64,000 nucleotides of DNA from Lamellibrachia columna (taxonomy: Eukaryota; Annelida; Polychaeta; Sabellida; Siboglinidae). The notes beneath the pieces are model-generated. The model saw nothing but the letters and a program-made list of their open reading frames with translations. It was not told where the DNA came from and did not search any database. Location: contig OY759261.1 in assembly GCA_963662155.1 (NCBI GenBank), positions 9,442,479 to 9,506,478 of the forward strand. Reading direction: 5' to 3'. The position numbers and the translations under genes were made by a program. This document shows positions 13,781 to 24,641 of the stretch, one piece after another (within the stretch, counting starts at the first letter, position 1; each line of letters begins with the position of its first letter).

Positions 13781-14194
13781 CAGTACGCACTCCCGGACGC
13801 CCGCAGGTATGCATGCTCACACGCTCACATGCACACACGCAATCACCAATACCTACCGATGCCTTGAACCAACCTGCAACAACCTGGCTGGTGGTTGCCT
13901 ACCGTCTTGTCGAAAGGAAACGTACATCTGAAAACGTAAACTCTTAATCTGTACAACATGAATATTCGACACATGTATGACGCAATCGCTAAGCTTCAGC
14001 TCAGTTGTTTCCAGCTGATCACAGGTTTATTGACCCTAGTGTGTCAACAAGGCATCAGGCTGATTAGATAAGCAATATCGGAGCAGCATGGACCATACAG
14101 GGGCAGCGCGCATGTCCCCCGGTGTGTGGACATGCTTTGGAGCTACCGCAACCCATGCCTTAGTTATGTACGCCATCGACTCACCAAAGAACAT

Positions 14195-14460
14195 AAATCA
14201 CTGCAAGAATCACTGCACAATGTGAGACTCTCAGTCTGGGATGTTGCAACCGTCCCACAAATGTGGACACGTACAACATTGATACACTGTTTCAGAAAGG
14301 AGATCGATTAGTGTATGGGAATGGCATAGGTGTACCACTCGTGAGCCGTGGGACGACAAGGAGTGTGAGCATTGTTGCGGAAATATCGAAGCCTAACATA
14401 TTTGTCGATATGATCAAGGCACTTCCAGCGTGCGAAATACAAGGAAAAAATTTCCATTAA
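14195..14460 (+). mobile_element. LINE-A reverse-transcriptase fragment (block A)
   Basis: The + strand encodes an N-terminal reverse-transcriptase stretch (V-W-D-V-A-T-V-P-Q then F-Q-K-G-D-R), followed by a jump to the segment V-A-E-I-S-K-P-N-I-F-V-D-M-I-K-A-L. In complete LINEs roughly 90 residues separate these, so the fragment is internally deleted. Corresponding pieces are at 39950-40745, 42210-42900, 52000-52450, 58230-58560 and 62020-62360. Confidence 0.6.
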
Positions 14461-14464
14461 TTCA

Positions 14465-14830
14465 AACTGCACAACCATAGTACCAATACTAGTAAAGATA
14501 CTATTTACAATTCAATACACACAAAGGCGAGGGTAATCATCCCCGTTTAAAATAGCAAACAAGCAAAAACTATTTGCACCGGAGCTTCTTAAAATGAAAT
14601 CCCTGTTGCTGTAGATAAGGCTCCAGCATACGAAATATCAGGGAACACGATCCATCTGTACAGATTGCGCAATCATTGTGTCAGCGATACCAATTTCACT
14701 TCAATATGCACAAGCGGGGGAAGTAATTCCCCTTAACCTTAATAATCATGCAAACACACGCTTGCACACAAATCTGACCAAACTACAAACCCCTGTAACT
14801 TTTTAGCTGTTAAATAAAGATTCAGCATTT
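14465..14830. repeat. Dispersed repeat R3
   Basis: Shares stretches such as GATCCATCTGTACAGATTGC, TGTTAAATAAAGATT-like and TAATCCCCCTTAACC-like sequence with 16300-16560, 44000-44224 and 45471-45720. No coding capacity is visible. It marks the upstream flank of each PON-bearing block. Confidence 0.55.
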
Positions 14831-15039
14831 TAACACAAGGGAAAATATTAATGAAGCAACGTGACTTAAAATAAGCTTCTCCAGCTTTCTTCCCCACATT
14901 TTATCCACACACACCACTGGTTAATATAATGCTGCGCGTACATCACATTTTTAAACATGATTTAACAAGATCACCATCCCAAACAACAATATCACAATAG
15001 CAAGTGGACAAGGAAACCATTGGCTTATCGAGAGTAAAA

Positions 15040-15420
15040 AAATGTATCATCTATGTGTAGCCCGCCCTTATCAGATATATGTCAATTATATTGTTTAACA
15101 TATTCACACTACTAGCATTAACACATTAATTTGGCAGTTTGTTTAATTTATTTGTCACCCTCTGTGAGAATGAGCATTTTATCATGTCCACTATGTTCCC
15201 TAACTAATGCTGCTTTGTGTCCTCTGGTTCTACTTCCTTATTTATATTTGGATAACATATTCCTATAAATATCACCATTTTAATCACTTTTGCTTGGTCT
15301 CTTCTTAGTATCTTGGTTTCTAGTGTTGTCAAACCACATTCTAATAAGCCGCTTTCATAACTAAGGTATCTAAATTCTGGAGTCATTTTATTTCCTCTTC
15401 GATGTTTTCTTTCTATCTTG
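15040..15420 (-). mobile_element. LINE-B 3' fragment
   Basis: Read on the - strand, the peptide has the C-terminal signature of a Jockey/CR1-like LINE polymerase (L-S-Y-E-S then C-G-L-T-T-L-E-T then L-R-R-D-Q). Related fragments lie at 23190-23400 (+) and 41170-41960 (-). Confidence 0.65.
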
Positions 15421-15429
15421 CCTATGTCC

Positions 15430-15970
15430 CTCTTGCAATATGGCCTCCACGCTTGTATGAAGAACTTACGATAACTGGCTACAAAAGAGGGTTATGTAGC
15501 CAACGGTACATGCAGCGACAATGTTTAGCAATATGGTTACGTCGGTCGTCGAGCTTGGAACAGACTGGTCAGCGGTCGACTACAACGACGTATATATTAC
15601 AAGAGGTTGAAAGCAGAACTTTGAATGACGTAGAAACTAGTTAATTTCGCATCGACTGTCTCACAAATGAAGTCGACCGCGAAGCCTGGTCGTATTGTGA
15701 CGCAGCCGGTTGATGATGCATGTAAATGTATGCCACGCCGATTCAATGCACTAGTTCAGCAGCTATGCATGAGATTCGTTGATTTATGGATATGTTTTTG
15801 TTGGGAGAGCAGACAAGTTTATATGTGATAAGCTCCATCTAAACGGAATAGCGACGGCAGGTTTTGCAGAAGAAATGCAAAGAACGATTGATAATAGCAT
15901 GTGTAGCTTTAGTTATTTAAACTGGGTGAGCAGGGGATATCTACTTATTGATGGAATGGACTCCCGCCGA
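15430..15970 (+). mobile_element. SGNH-like ORF fragment of the dispersed repeat (block A)
   Basis: The latter half (from about 15790) reads F-V-G-R-A-D-K-F then H-L-N-G-I-A and F-A-E-E-M. This resembles the C-terminal block of SGNH hydrolases, where an Asp-x-x-His pair sits in a D-x-x-H-L-N motif. SGNH/esterase domains are known in ORF1 of some LINEs. The first half carries the shared R-T-L-N-D-V-E-T segment in another frame. Stops and frameshifts make it dead. At least eight related segments are in the window, in both orientations. Confidence 0.45.
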
Positions 15971-16109
15971 ATGGTTAACCGAATTTTGGTAAAAACAAAC
16001 ATCGTTTTTGTGTGTCTTTGCAGCCCTTTCTCTGTTTGTGTGAGAAACACAACTACAACTAAAAATGGGCAATCTGTCCAATTTAGTTTCAATGACTACG
16101 ACAGGAGAA

Positions 16110-16214
16110 CGATTGCCACTGTGCACACTGACTTGAACGTATTACGATTGCCACTGTGCACACTGACTTGAACGTATTACGATTGCCACTGTGCACACTG
16201 ACTTGAACGTATTG
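16110..16214. repeat. 35-bp tandem repeat, 3 units
   Basis: Three units of CGATTGCCACTGTGCACACT plus GACTTGAACGTATTA, starting at 16110, 16145 and 16180. The block B counterpart near 43840 has only one such site. Confidence 0.95.
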
Positions 16215-17319
16215 CGCCTATAGCACGGTGTGCAGACAAAAAGCTGGTACGTGTCACTAATTTGTAGAAATAACTTTAGCAAACAGGCGAAACTAATTTG
16301 CAGTATTAAATTGACCAAACAATCTTTGTTGCTGCTTAAAAATGTTTCCAGCATATCAAATGCAAGGGAACAATATCCATCAATACAAACTGCACTTGCA
16401 TTGTATCAGCGATACAATTTACAATTCAAAATTTATTTTTGCACAAAACTCTGACCAAAACGCCCCTTTAGCTGTTTAGCTGTTAGATAAAGATTGAGCA
16501 TTTTAACACAATGGAAAATATCCATTAGAATAAACTACACAATCATAGTACCAGTCAGGCTATTTCCAGTCAACACAGAAACAACTGGTAAACTGATAAC
16601 CATTGCTACATTTCTCATGACATTCCAAAGAATAGTTGGGGGTAATTAACTCCCTAAATGTGGTATTCAACAACTATTCGCACAATATTGACAGATCAAT
16701 CATATAAGGCCACATAATATTACACTGCATCAACCAGAATGTGTATAACCACACATGATAACCGATATATTGGGAGTGATTTCGGGATTAAAAAAAATTA
16801 TCTTGAAGTCAGAAACAATTCGTAGCTGGTGATCGATCGAGACTTGATTTGTAGGTACTTTTTTAATTCCATGTTTAATGTTCTGTGGTGCACTAAATAA
16901 ACAAGATGCAAGTTTTCACTTACAAATGTTATTTCTTTGTTCAATTAGTTATTATTGAGTAGCTGGCGTCCTACGCTGAGAGATGCCTACCCATTATCGG
17001 ACCTAACATAAACAAATATACACAAATCTAATAACCGTAACATTATTCTTGGTTCTGAGTTAATTTACACTGTCTATACAAAACTTGACATTCACATCAA
17101 TGATGGTTTAAAGGTAAACAAAAAATCATATCCTAATACCACGTTTTGTGGCATGATGGCATGCACACGCACGCTTACGCGTACGCAACCGCACACGCTC
17201 GTGATTATGTACACATCATCGAGCCAAATTCTACAAACCTCGAATCAAACCAGGGTTTGTTCATGTGTCGACAAGAAGTCCAAGGATGAAGTTACATTTT
17301 TTTAATTCAGTTACCTCTG
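16215..17319. other. Dispersed-repeat mosaic, no gene
   Basis: Contains R3-like sequence (16300-16560) and a stretch (16860-17120) whose relatives are at 40930-41110, 58740-58900 (inverted) and 60770-60960 (inverted). I see no open coding region. Confidence 0.5.
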
Positions 17320-17690
17320 AATAACATACATACGTATTAGTTTCCACTTGACATACCAAGTGCGTGTAGTATTTTGGATTATTGAGTATGTAATTATATA
17401 TTGATAAATAGTTTATTACGACATATATACTCCACACCCAAAAAGCAATTATACGCAGATGGTTACACTAGCGTTCAGCCGGTCAAGAGCGCACCGTTAT
17501 ACAACTGTGTTAATTCTTCTAAATATGTTGGGATGAGCTTTACACCAAGCTTCAAATCAGACAGTCAGCAGGAAAGGGAAGCAACAACATTGGGGAAGTT
17601 CGTTATATGGGTTAACTTGCAATGTAACCAGCATTAATCCCGCTCCCTCACTGCCTCGCTCTCCCTCCACCTCTATCTTGGATGCAGGAT
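17320..17690. repeat. Dispersed repeat R2
   Basis: Begins with ATTAGTTTCCACTTGACAT and contains TACTCCACACCCAAAAAGCA and CAACATTGGGGAAGTTCG. Related copies: 19540-19950, 46235-46440, 53195-53330, 55985-56320, 56540-57010 and, inverted, 60085-60640. Several copies end in a pyrimidine-rich stretch directly next to the PON C-terminal tail. Confidence 0.7.
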
Positions 17691-17739
17691 TTACGCGCAG
17701 TGTACTTCACAAACAAGCATTTTTTGTGAATGCGCTACC
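17691..17739 (-). pseudogene. PON C-terminal tail fragment 1
   Basis: The - strand encodes the last ~15 residues of the PON-like protein (G-S-A-F-T, then V-C-E-V-H and a stop). One extra A in a run of A breaks the frame. Upstream (to the right) the coding homology stops at GCTACC and CA/ACGC-rich DNA follows, instead of the rest of exon 8 seen at 34586-34753. Confidence 0.65.
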
Positions 17740-17999
17740 GCGCGCACACACACACACGCACGCACTTACGTGTACGAACACATGAACTCACCCATTGACC
17801 TGATGCAGGTACATCCACATCAAATGCCGGACATGCAGTGGCATTGGACAATGGATATCGTCCAAAGTAAAAACATTCTTACAGGCCTATGTATGTAGGT
17901 TTACCAATTGAGTGACAATCAGAGTTAACCATATATATGAACATAATATTATATTATAATACATAAGCTATGTCATTTATCTTACGGATTATACGTTCA

Positions 18000-18160
18000 C
18001 AGCTACGGTAGCGATCAAGCGAGTGTGTTAAGAGAGACATTGACAGGGCAGTAGCGAACAACCGATAATGGAGAGGATGACACAAGATAGCAGAAGATGG
18101 AGACAAATGAAATGATGTGGCCCCACGCCCCAAAGGACCAACGGAAAGACTGATTATCAC
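18000..18160 (+). mobile_element. LINE C-terminal tail fragment
   Basis: The + strand reads R-D-I-D-R-A-V-A-N-N-R and, in a neighbouring frame, W-R-Q-M-K. This resembles the closing segment of LINE polyproteins just before their stop. It is short and frameshifted. Confidence 0.4.
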
Positions 18161-18179
18161 TTACTTTCCACCTACCTCC

Positions 18180-18502
18180 TCCCCCGTCCCGTATCGCACA
18201 ACTCTTCGAAACACACAATGCATAGTTTTAATTGTCAAACGCCTTCGCCTTTCTTTGCTGACAGTGTGCACTGAATCAGATGACGCTTCTACCATATTTA
18301 AGGATAAAGATGCAAAATTGGCACGATTGGTTGGTCCCTTCTGGTTACTATGTTTATATACATTTCCACTGATACCCTTTAAAGAGTGGAACAATGTCCA
18401 ACTGTTATTTGGTTACTGAACATCTCGAAGTAGATGAGACGGATAAAGCCATCGATTCACCCAAGTACAGAAAACCGCCTGGCAAAGGTGTTATCTCCGA
18501 GG
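18180..18502 (+). mobile_element. LINE-A pre-RT linker, interrupted by an LTR
   Basis: The + strand gives D-D-A-S-T-I-F-K-D-K-D-A and then, in another frame, E-V-D-E-T-D-K-A-I-D-S-P-K. This is the linker between endonuclease and polymerase domains of LINE-A; matching stretches are at 39950-40200 and 52000-52200. The reading stops at 18502 where the LTR-like sequence begins, so the LTR landed inside this older element. Confidence 0.6.
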
Positions 18503-18650
18503 TGCAATGCTTTGTGGCATAATTAAAGTTGATGGAACAACAATATATCCAAGTGTATTGTGCTTAATATGCGAACTACGTTTACATATACATTCGAGAA
18601 TCAACTGCAACCGTGTCACAAAGACATTAAATGTGAGATAACTAATAGAC
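18503..18650 (-). mobile_element. Solo LTR fragment of the Gypsy-type element
   Basis: TGCAATGCTTTGTGGCATAA and the following 60 bp match the LTR at 27920-28164 almost base for base, and the right part (CAAAGACATT, TAACTAATAG) matches its far end. The (AT)n found inside the other LTR is absent here. No internal element sequence is attached, so it is a solo LTR or a remnant of one. Confidence 0.65.
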
Positions 18651-19429
18651 ACACCCCCCTGTTCTGTAGAAGTCCAAGTTTAAGATTTAGTATTAATCTA
18701 AGAATCATAACAAAATGTCTTATGTCTTAATATCACAAATCGAATCTAAAATATGCTTTCCTTACTCGTCCTGGGTATCGATGCACAGGTGGCGTCGACG
18801 ATGCGGGTTAACGGTCATCTGTAGACTTGTCACTGCCTTCGTGCGTTGATCGTAGAGTTTCATTTGGATTCAACTCCTTAAAAGCTATTTCTCCAGATCG
18901 TTCACTTGATATTGCAATTCTACTTATCATAATATTGCTTTCAAGGACCTATTGACACTTCAACGTGTGCAACATTGTTTGGCAAGGGTAGTTACCCGGT
19001 CTCCTCCTTTCTCTTACGCATTACCACTTCTTAAACAAATTGCATTGGCTCCCTGCCCCACATCGCATTATTGTTAAGTTATGTACACTTACACATCAAG
19101 TACTTTCATTCAAACAAGCAGCACACATAGATGCACTGCTCACTCCTACAAGACAGCCCAGACAACTTATACCATCTAATTGTAATCTAGTTTTTGTTCC
19201 CAGTGTTAAGACAAATATCGGAGCTAGAGCTTTTTCTGTTAGGAATAGGCACTTTACAGAAAGCATGTTAGGAAACTGCATGCCTTGCTGGTGCTGCATT
19301 GATATAACATGTTTAACCAAAAAGGATATACTAAGATGAGCAAACACCCCGAGCAAGTACATATGAGATAGACAAGTCAGGTAGCTGGAATAAATGAATA
19401 CATACTTCCAAATATATATGTGTTGCAAC

Positions 19430-19530
19430 CTGTTTGCATCGACCGACGAGATTGGAACAGACGCGCCAGCGGACGACAACAACGACGAATGCTACAGCAG
19501 AACTCTGAATGACGTGGCAGCCAGGCCACT
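19430..19530 (+). mobile_element. Fragment of the SGNH-associated repeat
   Basis: Contains GAACAGACGCGCCAGCGGAC and CTCTGAATGACGTGG, shared with 15560, 43500, 52600, 57700 (inverted) and 61700 (inverted). Too short to infer function. Confidence 0.5.
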
Positions 19531-19539
19531 TAGCAAGTG

Positions 19540-19950
19540 CGTGTAGACAGAGGTTTTGATTAATGAATGTGTTATTATGTATTGCTAAATAGTTTAACAT
19601 GAAATAGATACTCTGCGCCCAAAAACAATTATTCGCTGATAGTTATACTACCGTTCAGCCATTCCTTTGCCAACGGGTTTAATAACGGCATGTGTTAATT
19701 CGTCTAAAGATATTAGGAAGAGTTTTACACGAAGCTTCAAATCAGTTGTCCAATAAGCAGGCCAGATAATCAACAACATTGGGAAAGTGTGTTATCTCGG
19801 CTGAATTGCAATACAACCATATTGTCCCCTCTCCATCTTACTCACCGCTCTCTCCCTTCCTCTCCGTCTTCATCATCAACTTCCTCTCATTTTCTCTTTT
19901 CCCCCTTTCTCCCTCTCCTCCCTCTCCCTTTGCCTCTTTCTTGGCTGCAC
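19540..19950. repeat. Dispersed repeat R2 with pyrimidine-rich tail
   Basis: Same order as R2 at 17320: the Cys-poor AT-rich part, CAACATTGGGAAAGTGTG, then about 100 bp of C/T-rich DNA ending TTTCTTGGCTGCACG next to a PON tail. Confidence 0.7.
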
Positions 19951-19953
19951 GAT

Positions 19954-20000
19954 TTATGCGAGGTGTACTTCACAAATAAGCATTTTGGTGAAGGCGCTAC
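19954..20000 (-). pseudogene. PON C-terminal tail fragment 2
   Basis: The - strand encodes S-A-F-T-K-M-L-I-C-E-V-H-L-A and a TAA stop, an open version of the PON tail. Homology ends at GCTAC (20000), and an ACGA/ACGC-rich stretch follows within 25 bp. Confidence 0.7.
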
Positions 20001-20210
20001 AGGAATCACATATTCACGAACGCACGAACGCACGAAAGCACGCACGCACACACGCACGTGTGACCTTTGGCGTGTTCATAAATTATATACATATCAAACC
20101 GCTTTATAATGGACGATATCATTATATTGTATAGACTGGGACGAAATTCCATAACATGTTTTTTCTAACATTATATAGATGCAGTGTGTATACATACAAT
20201 CCTGATGCAA

Positions 20211-20285
<75 letters not shown>

Positions 20286-21269
20286 TACTCATTTAAATCA
20301 TGCATATATCAATGAATAATTACAATAATATTGTGCTACAATATTTTTCTGGAAGGAGGAAATTGAAGTGCAAATGTATATGAGCTCTCCCCTTTACATC
20401 GATTTGTTATATGTACGGATATGTATTTATATTATTCCTATTTTAATTAGTTATATTGCAATTATTTGCATCATGCTACTGATATTATTCAAATATAATA
20501 TTTTATTAGTGCTATTGGGTAAGCCTACATTTTCTTTTGCATCAAAATTGATGTTTTGTATTAATTTTTTTTTTTAAATTAAATATATTTAAGATTTATA
20601 AATAAGAAATTTGTATGTTCACGAACCCTTCCTCCGTCTCTCTCTCTGTAAAGAAGGCAGTTATAATTGTGCTATATCTCTCAATATCCCTGAGCTGTAG
20701 AATATTTGATGCAAGAGCAATGCAAAGCATAAAGTATTCAATGCTGAGGTTTTCAAGAAAAAATTGGATTTATACATTATTGACACTGTTTTAGCCAACC
20801 TACGGTTTCCCCATTGTATATGTGGTTTCCATATAACCATTTAATCTCTCTATTTCCGTTTTTGAGTCGTCTAAATTCATTTTGTTCTTCAAGATGTCTC
20901 GCACTTTTGCTTCTGTCGATTGTGTTCAGTGATTCTTGGATGCCGTCAATTCGGATGCGATTTTGGCGAAAACAGTTGGTGAGGAGGTGGTGAGAATGAG
21001 GATGGTAGAGGCAATGTGAGGGAAACAGCTGTTAGGAAGATGAAGTACGGAGAACGAAGCTTGTGCAACAAATAGGTAAATGTGTGAGTGGAGAGAGATT
21101 GCCTTTAGATGTTGATGGGGATTCAATCATTAGGACATAAAATAAAGTTGTAAACACAGAAGAGACCACCACATTATGTAAAATAGAGGATGTAGCATTA
21201 AAAGCAGGACGAGTATTGATCGGGAGCAACAGATAACAAAAGTGATCGCACAATTATGCCTGACAAAAG
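20001..21269. other. No gene seen; (AT)n at 20214-20282
   Basis: AT-rich sequence with one AT tract of 69 bp and a T-rich region near 20560. Nothing else is recognisable up to the LINE that starts near 21270. Confidence 0.5.
20214..20282. repeat. (AT)n microsatellite
   Basis: About 34 uninterrupted units. Confidence 0.95.
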
Positions 21270-23030
21270 TTTGTCGATCGATTCTCTCTCAGTAGTTGTT
21301 GTTGTCTAAAATGTGATCAAGTTTTGTCACAGTATTACTGGACAACACGCTGCGGATATGGCTGATATTTTCGGCGAAGAACATTGGAAAACTTTCGTCA
21401 ACTTGGGTTGTAATTGGTATGTAGAAAGCTTTGTTTTACTATTTATGTTAAGAAGAGTGTTTGCGGCAGTAGACGACATTTTCTTGTCTTTTCCAATGGC
21501 CCGGGTTTTTTTTTCGGAAGAGCAGCTTGCATTGTACAATAAACATTTGGTTACGAACGTCCAGTTTGGAATTCCGCCATGTACGTTCACGCCTTCGTCT
21601 TTCTTCTTTGGCTTCACGCAGATCATCGTTATACCAGGATGTATCTGGTCTCTTTAGGACGTGCTTTTCGAACAAAGGAGCGTGGGATTCGACAAGTTTC
21701 ACGAAAGTAACATCGTAGTGGTTGACATGTTCATCTACACTTAATGATTCGAAATATTCATGGCAAAACACAGGCATATATTATCGAAATATATCCGCAT
21801 TTATTGCGCGTAACTTCCGACACTTTATATTCGTCAGAGTAGCGCGACAACGAGCAGCACTGATGGTGAACTTTATGGCAGAGTGGTCAGAAATTCCCAT
21901 GTCTTTGATCGTGACATTCCGAACGAGATGTTCGTCAAGCGTGTGTCCAGAAAGTAATCTTAGCATGTAGCAGCTTGCATTGTTCAATAAACATTTGGTT
22001 ACGAACGTCCAGTTTGGAATTCCGCCATGTACGTTCACGCCTTCGTCTTTCTTCTTTGGCTTCACGCAGATCATCGTTATACCAGGATGTATCTGGTCTC
22101 TTTAGGACGTGCTTTTCGAACAAAGGAGCGTGGGTTTCGACAAGTTTCACGAAAGTAACATCGTAGTGGTTGACATGTTCATCTACACTTAATTACTCGA
22201 AATATTCATGGCAAAACACAGGCATATATTATCGAAATATATCCGCATTTATTGCGCGTAACTTCCGACACTTTATATTCGTCAGAGTAGCGCGACAACG
22301 AGCAGCACTGATGGTGAACTTTATGGCAGAGTGGTCAGAAATTCCCATGTCTTTGATCGTGACATTCCGAACGAGATGTTCGTCAAGCGTGTGTCCATTT
22401 CTATAGGTGGATCCGTGTACGTGCATCGCCATACCTGTCGAGTTCAGATAACTTGTGAGCTTTGCGTCTGAGTCAGTTTTGACATCGAGGTGGAAGTTTA
22501 AGTCTCTCAGATGAACATTTTGAACCAGGTTGTAATACATGTTGGTCAATGAAGTGAGAAAGCCGATGTTGTTAAGCCGTTTTTTCGCAGATGGCGGCGG
22601 GCGGTACCTGACAACAATGCGCATAGATGACTTACAGGTCTTCAGCGTGCACTCGATGTGTTTAAATGTGTGAAACACTTCAGAGTTCTGATTGCCTTTA
22701 TTTAGTCGATATTTATAGATAACAGCCACACCACCACCTTTACCAGTAGGACGGGACGTGTGTTTTATAGCATATCCAGTCGGTGTAAGAGCGTTTCTCA
22801 TAAAAGCTTATGTCGAAGGCTTCACCCATGTCTCACATAGCGCTATTATGTCGAAATCGTTTTCGAGAATGTGATCGGGTATTGGAACTGACTTATTCCG
22901 TCAGGATTGTGCATTTGTGTAAAAGACGTCGACGCCAGGTTCACGTTGATGAAATGATGATGATGACACCAACGGTACACGTGTAATATTGTCTTAGTTA
23001 ATATAATTGGCGCCTGAGAATGCAACTTTA
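21270..23030 (-). mobile_element. CR1/L2-like LINE endonuclease region with internal duplication
   Basis: Read on the - strand: D-I-I-A-L-C-E-T-W near 22840 (endonuclease block with the catalytic Glu), G-K-G-G-G-V-A-V-I, then near 22300 I-S-D-H-S-A-I-K-F, the C-terminal SDH block of apurinic-type endonucleases. After this comes a linker (D-T-S-W-Y-N-D-D-L-R) leading toward the polymerase. These nick target DNA for target-primed reverse transcription. The polymerase domain is missing. A stop interrupts the endonuclease near 22805, and the linker is present twice because of a 448-bp tandem duplication. Confidence 0.8.
21521..22397. repeat. 448-bp tandem duplication inside the LINE
   Basis: Copies are 21521-21949 and 21969-22397, with a 19-bp junction between them. 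Only a few single-base differences are seen (for example GTACAAT against GTTCAAT), so the event is recent compared with the decay of the host LINE. Confidence 0.95.
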
Positions 23031-23189
23031 GGACAGTTTCTATCAAATGTGATTGCAGACTGGATCGAGCAAAAGTGGTTTATTCCTGCTGTGTTTCCTC
23101 GATGTTTTTGTTTTGCAACGGAACAAATATTTAACGACATCAGCAGTTGCAGATTCTTCTTGGATGATTTGTTTGATAGTGAATGCCTA

Positions 23190-23400
23190 TAAGAATATTA
23201 ACTGGAGTATGTTCTTTAAACTTATAGAAGGTACTACAACCAGAGGACACAAAGTAGCATTAGTCAAGGAACAGTGTAAGTTGATAAATGAATGGAATAA
23301 ACTGGCAAATTATTGTTAACGCTAGTTAATGCTAGTAGCGTGAATATATTTAACATTATAACTGTCATATATCTGACAATGGCGGGCTATCCATATATTA
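23190..23400 (+). mobile_element. LINE-B 3' fragment
   Basis: The + strand reads T-T-R-G-H-K-V-A-L-V-K-E-Q-C-K-L then I-N-E-W-N-K-L-A, typical of the last 60 residues of a Jockey/CR1-type polymerase. A short internal deletion joins the two parts. Confidence 0.6.
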
Positions 23401-24640
23401 TAAAAAAATTTGGACTCACGATAAGAAAATGGCTTGATACAAAGTTCACCATACGGTTGTATAGATGATTTGTCGGATAATTGGCTTTCGCATATCATTT
23501 AACGTCATTGAAAAATCCCTGCTAACATGCATATATTTCACAAAGTGTTCGAATTGACAATGGTTGGGATGGTTGTTGTATAAACTAAACGGTATAATAT
23601 ATGCTCGCCATTTTCACGACTATCTGCTGAATGAATCCCATCTTGTATCAATTGAGTAATAAACATGAGCTCTGAGCATGCGCTGGTTTTCTAATTGTCT
23701 TTATCATATTTGTTTGACATGGTTTGAATAAAACCTCCAACTAACTAGGTTATATTGGTAGATTGTTGGGATTAATACTCTCAATATTCCAATACATTTA
23801 TGCCAACTATATAATAATGGCTATGATAATAACACACCACATAGAAGAATAATGTTTTAATTTGACAAATGTAGCGTTTCAAAAGATGTAGACGTACATC
23901 CATGTTAACAAAACAATACTGCATATCGTCAGCCTGCATCGATAATTGCCAATTTGAGTTATTTGCCTAAGTCAGCTCTCCATTAGCAAGTGCACTCGCA
24001 TCAAAAGTGCCTATGTCATTGACCAATCACAAAGCTTGTTACAAACACAAAATGCCAATGTGCTTATGGCAGTTAGGCGTTTTAACACTGAATCCAATAT
24101 GGCTGCCCCCAGGTCCAACCCGGCCCGATTCAGTTGTATTTAAGCTGTTGCTATGATACAAGCTATGCATTCTAGTGATAAACTATCACATGTACTTTAT
24201 GAATAATTAATTTGGTATTTTACTTAAATTCAGTGATCTGTTTTAACTTAAATGTTGTAATGTAGCTCAGATAGATCACAGTGGTTCACGCTCATTAGGG
24301 TCACACCAGCCTAGGCTATCCAAAAATAATTGTTTGTTTAGTTATGAAGAGATTATGTAAATAATTGTTTGTTTTCTGTAAACTTATCAACTATTTTGGG
24401 AATGGGTAGGTAGGTGTGTATGGAGAATGTTTTGTATTTATTCTGTTTATTTCCTGGTCAATTTGAAGAAAATCCATTATAATTTTTTTTTTTTTAAATA
24501 ATGTTTCCCGAATAGGCCTAGGGGCCTATGTCGATAATATATTTTGAGTAGGCATGATTTTGATTTTTGTTAGACCCATAAGATAAATGTAGGCCCTACT
24601 GTAGCAAATGCATCATTATTTTCATCTGAAAAAATGTACG
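23401..24640. other. No gene seen
   Basis: AT-rich. Around 24020-24130 is a less AT-rich stretch with GACCAATCAC and GCCCCCAGGT that could have served as a promoter for the transposase-like gene downstream. This is speculation. Confidence 0.4.
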
Positions 24641-24641
24641 A

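Larger units (their letters stand above)
10594..13959 (-). pseudogene. Paraoxonase-like gene, copy A (pseudogene, C-terminus missing)
   Basis: Six exons on the - strand: 13857-13959 (candidate ATG at 13959), 13288-13343, 12919-13051, 12105-12199, 11596-11781 and 10594-10675. PON enzymes are calcium-dependent six-bladed propeller lactonases/arylesterases. Hallmarks here are G-S-E-D then L-P-N-G-L-A-F-I (exon 2), P-N-D-I-V-A-T-G and P-N-G-I-N (exon 5), and Y-V-Y-M-S-E-L (exon 6). In human PON1 numbering, Glu53, Asp54, Asn168, Asp169 and Asn224 are kept, and His115 is replaced by Ser. Breaks: the acceptor of exon 3 is AA instead of AG (plus strand TT at 13052-13053), exon 3 has a Trp-to-TAG change (12935-12937), and exon 4 lost 32 bp, shifting the frame. 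Exons 7 and 8 are absent because homology to copy B ends near 9465, just upstream of where exon 7 would begin. (AT)n tracts occupy the first two introns. Confidence 0.85.

Noticed and set aside
13650..13947. Several Tyr-Ile-rich open frames
   Set aside because: Translations of (AT)n. The same holds for 28586-28889, 34293-34710, 54035-54274 and 62295-62609.
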